Under the pieces are notes generated by a model, which worked only from the letters and a program-made list of their open reading frames with translations, was not told where the DNA came from and made no database searches. The position numbers and the translations under genes were made by a program. This document shows positions 25,434 to 35,189 of a stretch of 64,000 nucleotides of DNA, piece after piece; position 1 is the first letter of the stretch, and every line of letters begins with the position of its first letter. The stretch lies in assembly GCA_030625965.1 (NCBI GenBank), contig DAOUPV010000003.1:1-64000 (forward strand), in the 5' to 3' direction. The stretch comes from Clostridia bacterium. GTDB taxonomy: Bacteria > Bacillota > TC1 > UBA5767.

Positions 25434-26729
25434 ATGAGAATTGTACGGACTATTCTAACTTTGCTCCTGTTGCTGCTATTGCCTGGACAAACTGCTCTGG
25501 CAGCAGATGTATGGGAAGTGGAATTTGAAGGCGAAGTAACGCCGAGCCAGGCGCACTGGATGGCTGGTATCTACGAGGAGGCCTTGGAACAAGATGTCGA
25601 AACCATCCTCGTGGTGCTTGACACACCAGGTGGACGCATAGATTCCGCCCTGGAAATCGGACGGACCATGGGTAAGGTACCGACCATCGTGCTGGTGGAC
25701 GGAGGAGCCATCTCAGCTGGCACCTTCATTGCTCTGGCTGCCGATGAGTATTATATGCTGGAAGGCTCCACGATTGGAGCAGCGGAACCGAGGATCGGCT
25801 CGGAAAAAGCCGATGAAAAGACGGTATCCTACTGGTCGGCCCAATTGGCCGCCATGGCGGAGAAGAACGGTCGGGATCCCTTGATCGCCAGAGCTATGTC
25901 CGATGAGGATGTAGCGATAGATGATTTGGTGGAACCGGGTAAATTGTTGACACTTACCACCAATGAAGCCCAGGCGTACGGCATGACAGACGGCGTATAC
26001 CAGACCAAAGCGGAGTTTCTTGTAGACAACGACCTTACTGTCGTGTACACAGTAGCCAAGGAACCGTCTGACGTGCTAGCCGACTTGCTGACCTCGTCGG
26101 TGGTGAGCACCATTTTGCTGATGGTCGGATTGGCTGGGATCTTCATCGAGATATTCACGCCAGGTTTCGGTGTGCCGGGAGCAATTGGATTCATTTCTTT
26201 GGGACTTTATTTCGGAGGTAGCATGCTGGCCGGACTGAGTGGTTGGGAAGCGGTATTCCTATTCCTGCTGGGTTTGGTGCTGATGGTCACTGAGGTATTC
26301 TTCATACCTGGCTTCGGGATTGCAGGCGTTGCCGGATTTATCGCCATATTCGCCAGTATCTTCGTGGCTGCGCCGGATGCTACGACGGCTATCCAGTCAA
26401 TCGTGGTAGCGTTGATCGGAGCAATCATTATCATCGTACTGCTGATTCGGGTGTTGCCCACGAGGCATGCCTTTTCCAGATTGATCCTGCGCAAGGGAAC
26501 GGATACGGAAAGCGGGTATGTGGCTGTATCTCCTGAGCTCAAGGAACTGGAGGGCAAGACCGGTATCGCAGTCAGCCATCTGAGGCCGGCGGGTACGGTG
26601 CGCATCGACGGGAAACTGGTGGATGCTTTGACGCAAGGTGGTTATCTTACGGCGGACACACCCGTAAGGGTGTTGAAAGTCGTAGGCGGAAAAGTTTTTG
26701 TTGAAAAAATCGAAAAGGAGAATGAATAA
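25434..26729 (+). CDS. nfeD: NfeD-family membrane-bound serine protease
   Basis: 431 residues from the ATG at 25434 behind AAGGGGGA. A signal peptide (to ALAAD) is followed by a ClpP-like protease domain: [11 protein letters not shown], then [12 protein letters not shown] with the likely catalytic Ser, and [11 protein letters not shown]. About five membrane helices follow (residues 220-350), then a C-terminal NfeD OB-fold domain ([20 protein letters not shown]). Long NfeD proteins pair with flotillin-like or stomatin-like partners and act in membrane quality control. It overlaps floA by one base, giving the standard pair. Confidence 0.92.
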   Translation: MRIVRTILTLLLLLLLPGQTALAADVWEVEFEGEVTPSQAHWMAGIYEEALEQDVETILVVLDTPGGRIDSALEIGRTMGKVPTIVLVDGGAISAGTFIALAADEYYMLEGSTIGAAEPRIGSEKADEKTVSYWSAQLAAMAEKNGRDPLIARAMSDEDVAIDDLVEPGKLLTLTTNEAQAYGMTDGVYQTKAEFLVDNDLTVVYTVAKEPSDVLADLLTSSVVSTILLMVGLAGIFIEIFTPGFGVPGAIGFISLGLYFGGSMLAGLSGWEAVFLFLLGLVLMVTEVFFIPGFGIAGVAGFIAIFASIFVAAPDATTAIQSIVVALIGAIIIIVLLIRVLPTRHAFSRLILRKGTDTESGYVAVSPELKELEGKTGIAVSHLRPAGTVRIDGKLVDALTQGGYLTADTPVRVLKVVGGKVFVEKIEKENE

Positions 26730-27727
26730 TGCCAGCTACACTATTTGGATCACTATTTATCTTACTGCTCTTCATAATTCTGTTTGCATTGCTTCTAACC
26801 TTCATCCCGGTAGCGCTCTGGATCAGCGCGTTGGCCGCAGGTGTAAAGGTTGGAATAGTTAATCTTGTAGGGATGCGCTTAAGAAGAGTGCCGCCCGCAA
26901 GGATCGTGGGACCTTGGATCAAGGCGGACAAAGCCGGTCTCCATGTGGACGGAGACAGCTTGGAAGCCCACTATCTGGCCGGCGGTAACGTTGACAGGGT
27001 AGTTGATGCTCAGATCGCTGCCGAGCGGGCACAGATTCCTTTGAAGTTTGAAAGAGCGGCCGCCATCGATCTGGCAGGCCGTGATGTGCTGCAGGCGGTG
27101 CAGATGAGCGTTAATCCCATCGTCATCGAGACCCCGATCGTTGCGGCAGTGGCCAAGGACGGCATTGAAGTACGTGCCAAAGCCAAAGTGACTGTGAGAG
27201 CCAATATCGACCGTCTGGTCGGTGGTGCCGGTCAGGAAACGATCATCGCCAGGGTTGGTGAAGGTATCGTTACTACTGTCGGTTCAGCCATCAGGTACAA
27301 AGATGTGCTTGAGAATCCGGACAGCATTTCTGAGATGGTGCTGAAAAAAGGTCTGGATGCCGGTACGGCTTTTGAGATCCTATCCATCGACATCGCGGAT
27401 GTAGATGTCGGCAGAAACATTGGAGCCCAGTTGCAGACTGATCAGGCGGAAGCCGACAAACGCATCGCCCAGGCCAAAGCAGAAGAAAGAAGAGCTATGG
27501 CCGTGGCTGAGGAACAGGAAATGAAAGCCAGGGTTCAGGAAATGAGAGCCTTGGTTGTGGAAGCGGAAGCCGAAGTGCCCAAAGCGTTGGCCGAGGCTCT
27601 TAGGAGTGGTAACCTGGGTGTCATGGATTACTACAACCTGAAAAATATCATGGCAGATACTGGCATGAGAGAAGCTATCTCTAAAGAGGCTGGCGAGGAT
27701 ATGAAGATAGGTGATGAGAATAGCTAG
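26729..27727 (+). CDS. floA: flotillin-like protein FloA (YqfA)
   Basis: 332 residues. An N-terminal hydrophobic hairpin (residues 5-38) anchors it to the membrane; [43 protein letters not shown] and a PHB/SPFH domain follow, then a coiled coil rich in [17 protein letters not shown]. This is the FloA family, which builds membrane microdomains in Bacillota. It is co-transcribed with nfeD. Confidence 0.95.
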   Translation: MPATLFGSLFILLLFIILFALLLTFIPVALWISALAAGVKVGIVNLVGMRLRRVPPARIVGPWIKADKAGLHVDGDSLEAHYLAGGNVDRVVDAQIAAERAQIPLKFERAAAIDLAGRDVLQAVQMSVNPIVIETPIVAAVAKDGIEVRAKAKVTVRANIDRLVGGAGQETIIARVGEGIVTTVGSAIRYKDVLENPDSISEMVLKKGLDAGTAFEILSIDIADVDVGRNIGAQLQTDQAEADKRIAQAKAEERRAMAVAEEQEMKARVQEMRALVVEAEAEVPKALAEALRSGNLGVMDYYNLKNIMADTGMREAISKEAGEDMKIGDENS

Positions 27728-27740
27728 ATAGGAGGTTCTC

Positions 27741-28319
27741 ATGGAAGGACTTTGGATAATATTCCTGATCATCGGTATAGTTTCCAAAATAATGGAAAAG
27801 AAAAAGAGATCAGGAAAGTACAATACGTCCAGACCAAAAATGCCAAAAGCTGATCTGGATGTAAGCGCCAAGAGGTTCTTTGAGCAATTGACGGAAAACT
27901 TCGAGGAGTTGGCCGAGGAAAAAGAGAAGACGGTAAAACATTCAACCCCGGCTTCTTTTGAGCAAGAGATTCCCGTGACACTCGTGGAAGGGGAATGCAT
28001 ACAAGATGTGCATATGAAAACCTCAACAGAAGGCACGGGGATGGAAGGAAAACCATCTGACTCTGAAGGAGTATCCACTGAAGGGGCTTATGCCAAAGGG
28101 TCCATGGCCTACCAGGATACCCGCTCTACACTGATGGAGGGTTCGGCCCATCCGTTGGCAGCAGAAGTAGATTTCCGTGCTGCCAGGAAAACGGCTGAGC
28201 CGAAAGGGACGCCTGGTGCTCCTGCTATGAAACGTACTTCTCACAGTGTCTGGGCCAAGAGGATAATCTGGAAAGAGATTCTTTCCGAACCTGTAGCACT
28301 GAGGAAAAGACATGGATAA
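27741..28319 (+). CDS. hypothetical membrane-anchored protein of the nfeD-floA operon
   Basis: 192 residues behind AGGAGG. A single N-terminal membrane helix (LWIIFLIIGIVSKIM) is followed by a basic patch, a helical region and a long low-complexity stretch rich in Gly, Glu, Thr and Ser. The last residues IIWKEILSEPVALRKR resemble the short C-terminal motif shared by small proteins found after floA in other Firmicutes. Function is unknown; a role as a FloA/NfeD partner is inferred from position. It overlaps thiN by eight bases. Confidence 0.75.
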   Translation: MEGLWIIFLIIGIVSKIMEKKKRSGKYNTSRPKMPKADLDVSAKRFFEQLTENFEELAEEKEKTVKHSTPASFEQEIPVTLVEGECIQDVHMKTSTEGTGMEGKPSDSEGVSTEGAYAKGSMAYQDTRSTLMEGSAHPLAAEVDFRAARKTAEPKGTPGAPAMKRTSHSVWAKRIIWKEILSEPVALRKRHG

Positions 28320-28956
28320 CACTGATTGGTTGATTATGGGCGGCGGGGCACCGCCGTCCATATCTCTTAAGGACAAGATTGAGTGGCAGGCCAGAAAAAT
28401 CATATGTGCTGATTCTGGGGCCAATCATGCTTACAGGTGGGGCCTTACTCCCGATGTGATCTGCGGCGATCTGGACTCGATCGATGAGAGTGTACGCTTC
28501 TATTTCGAAGACCTGGGTGTGGAGTTTATTTCCTATCCCGTGGACAAGGATTGGACGGATACGGAGCTGGCCATAGAGGTAGCGTTGGAACGTGGCGGCA
28601 CTGATTTGGTTTTTGTGGGGTTGGACGGAGGTCGGATCGACCATCTGTTCACCAATTATTTACTGATTGCCCGCATGAGCCAGAAGGCCAGGATGAGGAT
28701 TCTGAGTGAGCAGAGCTGGACCTATTTCCTGAATGATCGCTATAATAGCTTGTATCTTGAGGGTGCGCTGGGAAAAACGGTATCGGCGATTCCCCTGATG
28801 GAGAGTACAGGGATCTGTTATGCAGGATTAAAGTATCCTCTAACGGATGAACAGCTAGATTTCGGGACGAGCCGTGGTATGAGCAACGTGGCCACGCAGG
28901 ACACTGTCTCCATCCGCTTCAACAGCGGGTTGTTGATGGTTATAGTGAATGAGTAG
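28312..28956 (+). CDS. thiN: thiamine pyrophosphokinase
   Basis: 214 residues. ADSGANHAYRWGLTPDVICGDLDSI and the DWTDTELA motif bind ATP, Mg and thiamine; GLDGGRIDHLF is the other family signature. It makes thiamine pyrophosphate from thiamine. Its place between the floA group and phoH is unusual, since thiN normally lies near rpe/rsgA in Bacillota. A weak hairpin follows. Confidence 0.92.
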   Translation: MDNTDWLIMGGGAPPSISLKDKIEWQARKIICADSGANHAYRWGLTPDVICGDLDSIDESVRFYFEDLGVEFISYPVDKDWTDTELAIEVALERGGTDLVFVGLDGGRIDHLFTNYLLIARMSQKARMRILSEQSWTYFLNDRYNSLYLEGALGKTVSAIPLMESTGICYAGLKYPLTDEQLDFGTSRGMSNVATQDTVSIRFNSGLLMVIVNE

Positions 28957-28960
28957 ACGA

Positions 28961-28991
28961 TAGGCAGTTTGGTTGACGGGCTGCCTATTTT
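28961..28991 (+). terminator. weak terminator after thiN
   Basis: TAGGCAG (28961-28967) pairs with CTGCCTA (28981-28987), a 13-base loop, then TTTTGCTTTG. Partial read-through into phoH is likely. Confidence 0.55.
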
Positions 28992-29057
28992 GCTTTGCGA
29001 AGATATGTATTTAAGAGGATGATTCTATGGTAAAATAGACGTGCGCAAGGAGGAAGT

Positions 29058-30020
29058 ATGCAAAAAAACGATTCTATGAAGATAGATGTGTTGACCAATG
29101 ACGAAGCACAAGCACTATTCGGCAGTGAAGACGCATATCTAAAAACCATTGAAGACCAGTTGAATGTATCCATATTGGCGCGGGGCAACGAACTGACTAT
29201 CCAGGGTGAAGACGCTGCAGTCAGGTCCGCCAAGAAAGTGATCAACAACCTGATTGAGCTGTACCGCATCAAGAAGCAGCTACTGGTCACTGACGTATAT
29301 TACCAGCTGGATGAGGAGAAAAGCGGTGCCGACAATTCAGCTGCCAACCTGAAAGATGTCGTTTACACGACTCCGACCAAGAAATCCATTCGGGCTAGGA
29401 CTGCGGGCCAGAAGAAATATATCCAGACCATGGAAAACAATGATATCGTTTTCGGTATAGGACCGGCAGGTACAGGAAAGACTTTTCTGGCGGTGGTGAT
29501 GGCCATCCGGGACCTGAAAAGAAAGAAAAAAGAGCGGATCGTCCTGGTTCGTCCGGCGGTTGAGGCCGGAGAAAGCCTGGGTTTTCTCCCCGGGGACCTG
29601 AAGGAGAAGATAGATCCATATCTACGACCCTTGTATGACGCGCTGAATTTCCTTCTGGGTCAGGAGAACTCCAATAAGCTGATTGAAAGAAACGTGATTG
29701 AGATCGCCCCCTTGGCATATATGCGGGGCCGGACACTTGACAATGCCTTCATCATCTTGGACGAAGCCCAGAATACTACTGAGGAACAGATGAAGATGTT
29801 TCTCACTCGGATCGGGTTCAATTCCAAGGCGGTCGTCACCGGGGATCTGACCCAGGTCGATCTACCAGGAGGCAAAAAATCCGGGTTGAAGCAGTGTCAG
29901 AAAATAATGCAGAACATACCGAGCATCGAGTTTTATGCCTTGACGGAAACCGATGTGGTACGACATCCACTAGTGAAAGAGATCATCCGTGCTTATGAGC
30001 AGGATGCAAGCAATAACTAG
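29058..30020 (+). CDS. phoH: PhoH-like ATPase (YbeZ)
   Basis: 320 residues. An N-terminal KH-like part (residues 10-75) is followed by the Walker A motif GPAGTGKT (135-142), LVRPAVEAGE, FIILDEAQN (Walker B) and TGDLTQVDLP. PhoH/YbeZ proteins work with YbeY and are linked to RNA helicase or 16S rRNA processing functions; ybeY lies just downstream here. AAGGAGG precedes the ATG. Confidence 0.94.
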   Translation: MQKNDSMKIDVLTNDEAQALFGSEDAYLKTIEDQLNVSILARGNELTIQGEDAAVRSAKKVINNLIELYRIKKQLLVTDVYYQLDEEKSGADNSAANLKDVVYTTPTKKSIRARTAGQKKYIQTMENNDIVFGIGPAGTGKTFLAVVMAIRDLKRKKKERIVLVRPAVEAGESLGFLPGDLKEKIDPYLRPLYDALNFLLGQENSNKLIERNVIEIAPLAYMRGRTLDNAFIILDEAQNTTEEQMKMFLTRIGFNSKAVVTGDLTQVDLPGGKKSGLKQCQKIMQNIPSIEFYALTETDVVRHPLVKEIIRAYEQDASNN

Positions 30021-30041
30021 ATCGATCAGGAGGAATCTGAA

Positions 30042-32261
30042 ATGGGAATTTTTGAACGCAGAATAAAGAAAGAGTCCTCGAAGACCAGAAAAAAAAGAAA
30101 GAATCAGAAGGAACGGCATCAGATACTGAAAACGGCGCGTGCCAGAAGAGGGGCGCTGTTTGTAATACTATATATTGTCAGTCTGATCATCATGGGCAGC
30201 GGATATATGAGTCGAAGCCAGAGCATATCCGAAGGATATCCCAGCCCGACTACCATCACAGCATCCAATGATGTGAGTTATGAATCTAAGATATTGACGG
30301 ATCAGGCCGAGGAAGATGCCATCGGGTCCATATCACCGGTCATGGTGGTGGATCAGAATGCGTTGGACAGTATCTCAGAGGAAATCCAGACCCTGTTTAT
30401 TGGTATCAGCGACCAGCGAGAGGACTATGAGGCAAGGCTGTCGGTGTTGGATCCGGAATCGGAAGAAGAGATTCCTACGGATTACGAGGTGCTTGATTTG
30501 GAACCGGAAACGGTGCACTTTGTTATCACGACCGAAGATATTGAAGTTGAGATGATACAGGAATATGCGGTGGGATTGGTTCGCAAGTATATGGAAGCCG
30601 GGGTCCAGTTCTCCGGTGTTGAAATTGCGCGTCAGAACATGCTGGAGGAAGTGATGAGTTCCATGCTTCCTACGGAATCAAAGACCCTGCTCGTAGGCAT
30701 TCTGGATCATATCACCTTGATCGAGACGCTGCATTATGACGATGAGGCGACATCCAAACGCATCGAGGAAGTTACGGCGGCTGTCGAACCGGTCATTGTG
30801 AACATAACCCAGGACGAGGTGCTGGTCGAAGAGGGTGAATTGGTTACCCCGATTCTCTATGAGATGATTACGTCGACCAATACATCCATCCGCGAGGAAA
30901 CCTACTTGGGCCTGTTAGCCATCGCCATTATGCTGCTGATCCTCTATGGTATCATCGTATGGTTTCTGTTCCATTACCGGCCCGAAGTACCGGAGCATGA
31001 GAGCTATCTGAGGCTGCTGGCTCTACTGATTGTCATCGGTCTCTTGATGAATGAGATTTTCGCACGGATCTCCATGGCTTCAGGCTATGAGGACCTGTTC
31101 TTTTACATGGCGCCGGTAGCCGCGATCGGTATGTTGACGACCATTCTGCTCGACAATGAGATTGGATTGATGCTTTCGACCATATTGGCCATTCTGCTGG
31201 GGGTCGTAGCGGATTTTCATTACGAATATGCATTGGTAGCGATTCTATCGGGCTACATCGGCGTCTTCTCGGTGGCACGGGTGGGGCATCGCGGCGACCT
31301 GATGAAATCCGCCCTCTATATTGGTGGTATCAATGCTGCGAGTATCCTGGCGTTAGGGTGGTTCTTGAATTATCAGGGTTCAACCATGTTGGTCTCCATC
31401 GGTTTAGGAATTGCCGGTGGTTTCCTGTCATCAGTTCTGGCCATCGGTACCTTGCCGTATTTCGAGACGCTCTTTAAGATCACGACCCCGGTAAAATTGC
31501 TGGAATTCTCGGATCCAAACCAACCGTTACTAAAAAGGTTGCTTATGGAAGCACCGGGAACCTATCATCACAGTATTGTGGTCAGTAACTTAGCGGAGGC
31601 TGCGGCCGAAGCTGTGGGCGCCGACCGGTTGCTGGCCCGCGTTGGGTCGTTTTACCATGATGTCGGCAAACTGAAACGTCCATATTTCTTTATTGAAAAC
31701 CAACAGGGATTGGATGAGAATCCCCATGAAAAACTGAGCCCCAGACTTTCCACCCTGATAATCACATCCCATGTGAAGGACGGGTTGGAGCTGGCGGAAG
31801 AATATGGGCTGCCGCCATCCCTGCAGCAGTTCATCGCAACCCACCACGGAGATTCCTTGGTCCGCTACTTCTACAGCAAAGCGCAGGAGGTGGAGGGCAC
31901 GGAAATCAATGAGGAGGAATTCCGTTATGATGGGAAGCGGCCGGTAAGCAAGGAGGCTGCCATCGTGATGCTGGCCGATACGGTTGAAGCTAGTGTGCGT
32001 TCGTTGAAGAATCCCAATTTGGGCCGGGTTGAAGGATTCGTGCGCAAGATCATCAGGGAAAAATTCGATGAGAACCAGTTGTCTGAATCCAAATTGACAT
32101 TCAGAGAGCTTGAGGTCATTGCCAAAGCCTTCATCCGCATTCTGTCGGGTATCTACCACCAGCGGGTGGAGTATCCTGAGAAATTGGCCAAAGAAGTGGA
32201 AAGGAGGCAGGATCAGAGTGGAACTGATACTAACCAACCAGCAACCAACCCAGCTTCCTGA
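30042..32261 (+). CDS. pgpH: 7TM-HD family cyclic di-AMP phosphodiesterase PgpH
   Basis: 739 residues. A basic head, one helix (35-55), an extracellular 7TMR-HDED domain (60-280), about seven membrane helices (285-480) and a cytoplasmic HD domain (about 505-680) with YHHSIVVSNLAEAAAE and SFYHDVGKLKRP. Characterised PgpH hydrolyses cyclic di-AMP, an osmotic and cell wall signal. The HD residues are all present, so it should be active. It follows phoH by 21 bases, and ybeY starts inside its last 44 bases. Confidence 0.95.
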   Translation: MGIFERRIKKESSKTRKKRKNQKERHQILKTARARRGALFVILYIVSLIIMGSGYMSRSQSISEGYPSPTTITASNDVSYESKILTDQAEEDAIGSISPVMVVDQNALDSISEEIQTLFIGISDQREDYEARLSVLDPESEEEIPTDYEVLDLEPETVHFVITTEDIEVEMIQEYAVGLVRKYMEAGVQFSGVEIARQNMLEEVMSSMLPTESKTLLVGILDHITLIETLHYDDEATSKRIEEVTAAVEPVIVNITQDEVLVEEGELVTPILYEMITSTNTSIREETYLGLLAIAIMLLILYGIIVWFLFHYRPEVPEHESYLRLLALLIVIGLLMNEIFARISMASGYEDLFFYMAPVAAIGMLTTILLDNEIGLMLSTILAILLGVVADFHYEYALVAILSGYIGVFSVARVGHRGDLMKSALYIGGINAASILALGWFLNYQGSTMLVSIGLGIAGGFLSSVLAIGTLPYFETLFKITTPVKLLEFSDPNQPLLKRLLMEAPGTYHHSIVVSNLAEAAAEAVGADRLLARVGSFYHDVGKLKRPYFFIENQQGLDENPHEKLSPRLSTLIITSHVKDGLELAEEYGLPPSLQQFIATHHGDSLVRYFYSKAQEVEGTEINEEEFRYDGKRPVSKEAAIVMLADTVEASVRSLKNPNLGRVEGFVRKIIREKFDENQLSESKLTFRELEVIAKAFIRILSGIYHQRVEYPEKLAKEVERRQDQSGTDTNQPATNPAS

Positions 32262-32688
32262 TAACTTGGAAGAAATTTTGAAGTCTTTGTTGGAGCGTAC
32301 CTTGGAGCTGGAAAATATCCAGGGGGAACGCGAAGTGGGTGTCACCTTCGTTGATGACGAGGAGATCCAGACTTTGAACCGGGATTACCGGGGGAAGGAC
32401 CAGGTCACTGACGTACTGTCCTTTGCCATGAGCGAATCCCTAGATGACGAACCGACAATTTTGGACGAGGACCTGAGTCTGCTGGGGGATATCGTCATTG
32501 ACTATCAGCGCGCACTAATGCAAGCTGAGGAATACGGACATAGCCCTCTTAGGGAAGTATGCTACCTGTCACTGCACGGCATGCTCCATCTGCTAGGCTA
32601 CGAACATGAGGTAGAAGAAGACAAGAAATGCATGAGAAAACGGGAGGAAGAGATTCTTACCGCGTTCCAGATCACGAGGGAACTATGA
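32218..32688 (+). CDS. ybeY: endoribonuclease / rRNA maturation factor YbeY
   Basis: 156 residues. The GTG at 32218 lies ten bases after AAGGAGG and inside the end of pgpH; longer upstream reading has no family similarity. The metal-binding HGMLHLLGYEH motif (three His) and VTDVLSFAM define YbeY, a zinc-dependent RNase in 16S 3' end maturation. It overlaps dgkA by a few bases. Confidence 0.95.
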   Translation: MELILTNQQPTQLPDNLEEILKSLLERTLELENIQGEREVGVTFVDDEEIQTLNRDYRGKDQVTDVLSFAMSESLDDEPTILDEDLSLLGDIVIDYQRALMQAEEYGHSPLREVCYLSLHGMLHLLGYEHEVEEDKKCMRKREEEILTAFQITREL

Positions 32689-33053
32689 AAAGACCGTTTC
32701 GCAAAAGCCTTCGGGACAGTGTGCGCGGACTGATACACGCCTGCACCACTGAGCGTAATATGAAGATCCATTTGGTGCTGTTCGCGGCGGCTATTCTGGT
32801 TTTTGCATTGCTCGGCGCCAACAAGATGGAGATGGCGCTAGTGCTCTTGGCAAGCGGACTGGTCTTGGTGGCGGAATTATTTAATACAGCCATCGAGAAT
32901 CTGATTGACGTTAAGGTGGAGAAGGAATACCATCCTTTGGCCTGGACCGCTAAGGATGTAGCTGCTGGCGGTGTGCTGTTCGCCTCATTGATCTCAGTGG
33001 CCATTGGAGTGATTGTACTCTTAAGCATTCTTGAACGCACAAAAGTATTATAG
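32685..33053 (+). CDS. dgkA: diacylglycerol/undecaprenol kinase
   Basis: 122 residues from the ATG at 32685, which overlaps the ybeY stop. Three membrane helices and the AELFNTAIENLID motif (Mg/ATP-binding Glu) identify the small integral membrane kinase family. In Gram-positives it mainly phosphorylates undecaprenol, feeding the wall carrier lipid pool. Confidence 0.93.
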   Translation: MKRPFRKSLRDSVRGLIHACTTERNMKIHLVLFAAAILVFALLGANKMEMALVLLASGLVLVAELFNTAIENLIDVKVEKEYHPLAWTAKDVAAGGVLFASLISVAIGVIVLLSILERTKVL

Positions 33054-33063
33054 GGGGCGCATT

Positions 33064-33465
33064 ATGGATAGGCAAACAGAAGTGATGTTGTTAGCCAGGG
33101 CCAGAGAGACACTAAAGCATGCATATGCCAAGTATTCTAAGGTACATGTAGCAGCGGCAGTCCTGGCCGTGGATGGCAGTATATATACAGGCGTAAACGT
33201 GGAGAATGCGAGTTACGGTTTGACGGTCTGTGCCGAGCGAAACGCCATATTTTCGGCTGTGGGGCAAGGCAGGCAGAGATTTAGTGCTATGGCCATCGTG
33301 TCCGATTCGGAATACATCAATAGCCCTTGCGGCGCCTGCAGGCAGGTGATGACTGAATTCTCCCCCGATCTGGAGGTCGTGCTGGATTCACCGGCTGGAC
33401 TGTTCCGTTCTACGGCTGCCCAGCTATTGCCAGGCGCCTTTAGTATGAAAGAGAAAGAGGAATAA
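33064..33465 (+). CDS. cdd: cytidine deaminase
   Basis: 133 residues from the ATG at 33064 behind AGGGGGCG. Zinc ligands and the catalytic Glu are in VCAERNA and SPCGACRQ; GVNVENASYG binds the ribose. It deaminates cytidine and deoxycytidine for pyrimidine salvage. Position between dgkA and era is conserved in Bacillota. Confidence 0.95.
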   Translation: MDRQTEVMLLARARETLKHAYAKYSKVHVAAAVLAVDGSIYTGVNVENASYGLTVCAERNAIFSAVGQGRQRFSAMAIVSDSEYINSPCGACRQVMTEFSPDLEVVLDSPAGLFRSTAAQLLPGAFSMKEKEE

Positions 33466-33466
33466 G

Positions 33467-34360
33467 TTGGATAATTTTAAATCTGGATTTGTTGCCATCG
33501 TGGGAAGACCCAATGTAGGGAAATCTACCCTGATGAACCATATTCTAAAACAAAAAATCGCCATCATGAGCGAGACACCGCATACCACCAGAAACCGGAT
33601 TACCGGTGTGCATACTACGGATACCATGCAGGCGATATTTCTGGATACGCCTGGCATTCACAAACCCAAGAACAAGCTTGGGGAGTATATGGTGGATACT
33701 GCGTTAAACACCCTCAAAGGTGTGGATGTGGTGGTCTATGTGGTGGATGCTACGATGAAATTCGGGGCTGGTGAGGAGTTCATCATGGCCCAGCTCAAGA
33801 AAGCTGGTACCAAGACCTTGCTAGCCATCAACAAGACAGACATGGTGACCAGAGAAGCGCTACTCCCCATCATCGGGCGGTATAGCCACAAGATGGATTT
33901 TACCGGAGTTGTGCCTTTGTCGGCCAAGACCGGCGATAATGTTGAGGGACTCCTGCAGGAGCTGGAGAATCTGCTTCCAGAGGGCCCGAAGTATTACCCG
34001 GAAGATATGGTAACCGACCAGCCTGAGCGACTAATCATGGCGGAACTGATCCGGGAAAAGATCCTAATGGTTACTAGAGAGGAAGTGCCACATTCGGTGG
34101 CGGTACAGATCGACCTGATCCAGGAACGCTCGGAACAGATGATTTATGTGGCAGCTACAATCTTCGTGGAGCGAAAATCCCAAAAAGGCATCGTCATCGG
34201 TAAGAATGGGGCACTCTTGAAGGAAATTGGTAGCTTAGCCAGAAAAGATATTCAGGTTCTTCTGGGGAGCAAAGTCTTTCTGGAACTCTGGGTTAAAGTG
34301 AAAGAGTCGTGGCAACGCAGTGAAATGGATATCAAAAATTTCGGATTCACCAGGGACTAA
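33467..34360 (+). CDS. era: GTPase Era
   Basis: 297 residues with a TTG start one base after the cdd stop, with AAAGAGG before it. GRPNVGKS (P-loop), the DTPGIHKP switch and NKTD are present; the C-terminal KH domain ends VKESWQRSEMDIKNFGF. Era binds the 3' end of 16S rRNA and assists 30S assembly. Confidence 0.96.
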   Translation: MDNFKSGFVAIVGRPNVGKSTLMNHILKQKIAIMSETPHTTRNRITGVHTTDTMQAIFLDTPGIHKPKNKLGEYMVDTALNTLKGVDVVVYVVDATMKFGAGEEFIMAQLKKAGTKTLLAINKTDMVTREALLPIIGRYSHKMDFTGVVPLSAKTGDNVEGLLQELENLLPEGPKYYPEDMVTDQPERLIMAELIREKILMVTREEVPHSVAVQIDLIQERSEQMIYVAATIFVERKSQKGIVIGKNGALLKEIGSLARKDIQVLLGSKVFLELWVKVKESWQRSEMDIKNFGFTRD

Positions 34361-34362
34361 GA

Positions 34363-35121
34363 ATGAAGAAACGCTATATTACCAAAGCCATCATCCTGCA
34401 AGGGAAGAACTACGGGGAATCGGATAAAATCGTCGTCGCTTTTACTAAGGAACGAGGCCGGGTGGATTTCTATGCCCGGGGAGTTCGAAAGATGAAGAGC
34501 AAGAACCGCGCGTTAGTCCAACCGTTCACATACAGCGAATTGGAGCTCAGTGAAGGTAAGAATATGGATTATCTGAATCAGGGTGTCCTGATTGAGGGAT
34601 TCAGCGCCATCCATACTGATTTCGACAAGATTGTGGAATGCAGTTACCTGTCGGAATACCTGATACAGGTGCTTCACCCTCATGATCCCTATGTGGAGCT
34701 TTGCTACCTGTTTCTGTTGACCTTGAATTATATGGACAAAAGAAAGCCTACGTCCAATATTGCTTCATTGTCCTTCATGATAAAGAGCTTCGACATCCTG
34801 GGGTACGCACCACTGATTGATGGTTGCAGCTGTTGCGGCAAATCGGTGGAGGAACTAAAATCTTTTCGCTACCAAGCTTCAGAAGGAAGTCTGATCTGTA
34901 CAGACTGCGGAAGCCCTGACGGATACCTTTTGGACCAAGAACTGTTGGCCTATTATCGGTTGCTAAAAGGGATGGATCTGAAGACAGACAACAGCCAGCT
35001 GGAGAATCCGGTGCTGCTTATGAAGCTGGAAGCCCTTATTGAACTGATGATGACCCAGATCCTGGAGCGGGAGCATAAATCCAGTGCTTTCCTGAAGAAA
35101 ATAAAGCGGATGCGTATTTAA
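34363..35121 (+). CDS. recO: DNA repair protein RecO
   Basis: 252 residues, two bases after era. An OB-fold N-terminus (ITKAIILQGKNYGESDKIV, given here up to that point) and the zinc finger CSCC...CTDCG are typical. RecO loads RecA on SSB-coated DNA with RecR. No problem is seen in the frame. Confidence 0.93.
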   Translation: MKKRYITKAIILQGKNYGESDKIVVAFTKERGRVDFYARGVRKMKSKNRALVQPFTYSELELSEGKNMDYLNQGVLIEGFSAIHTDFDKIVECSYLSEYLIQVLHPHDPYVELCYLFLLTLNYMDKRKPTSNIASLSFMIKSFDILGYAPLIDGCSCCGKSVEELKSFRYQASEGSLICTDCGSPDGYLLDQELLAYYRLLKGMDLKTDNSQLENPVLLMKLEALIELMMTQILEREHKSSAFLKKIKRMRI

Positions 35122-35189
35122 GAAACATATGTTTTGTTGTAAACTAGATAAAGATTTCTTAACAAGTTTTTATATATAGGAGTGAGACC

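Noticed and set aside
35122..35189. possible T-box leader before glyQ
   Set aside because: Only 68 bases between recO and glyQ and none of the T-box motifs, so no room for one.
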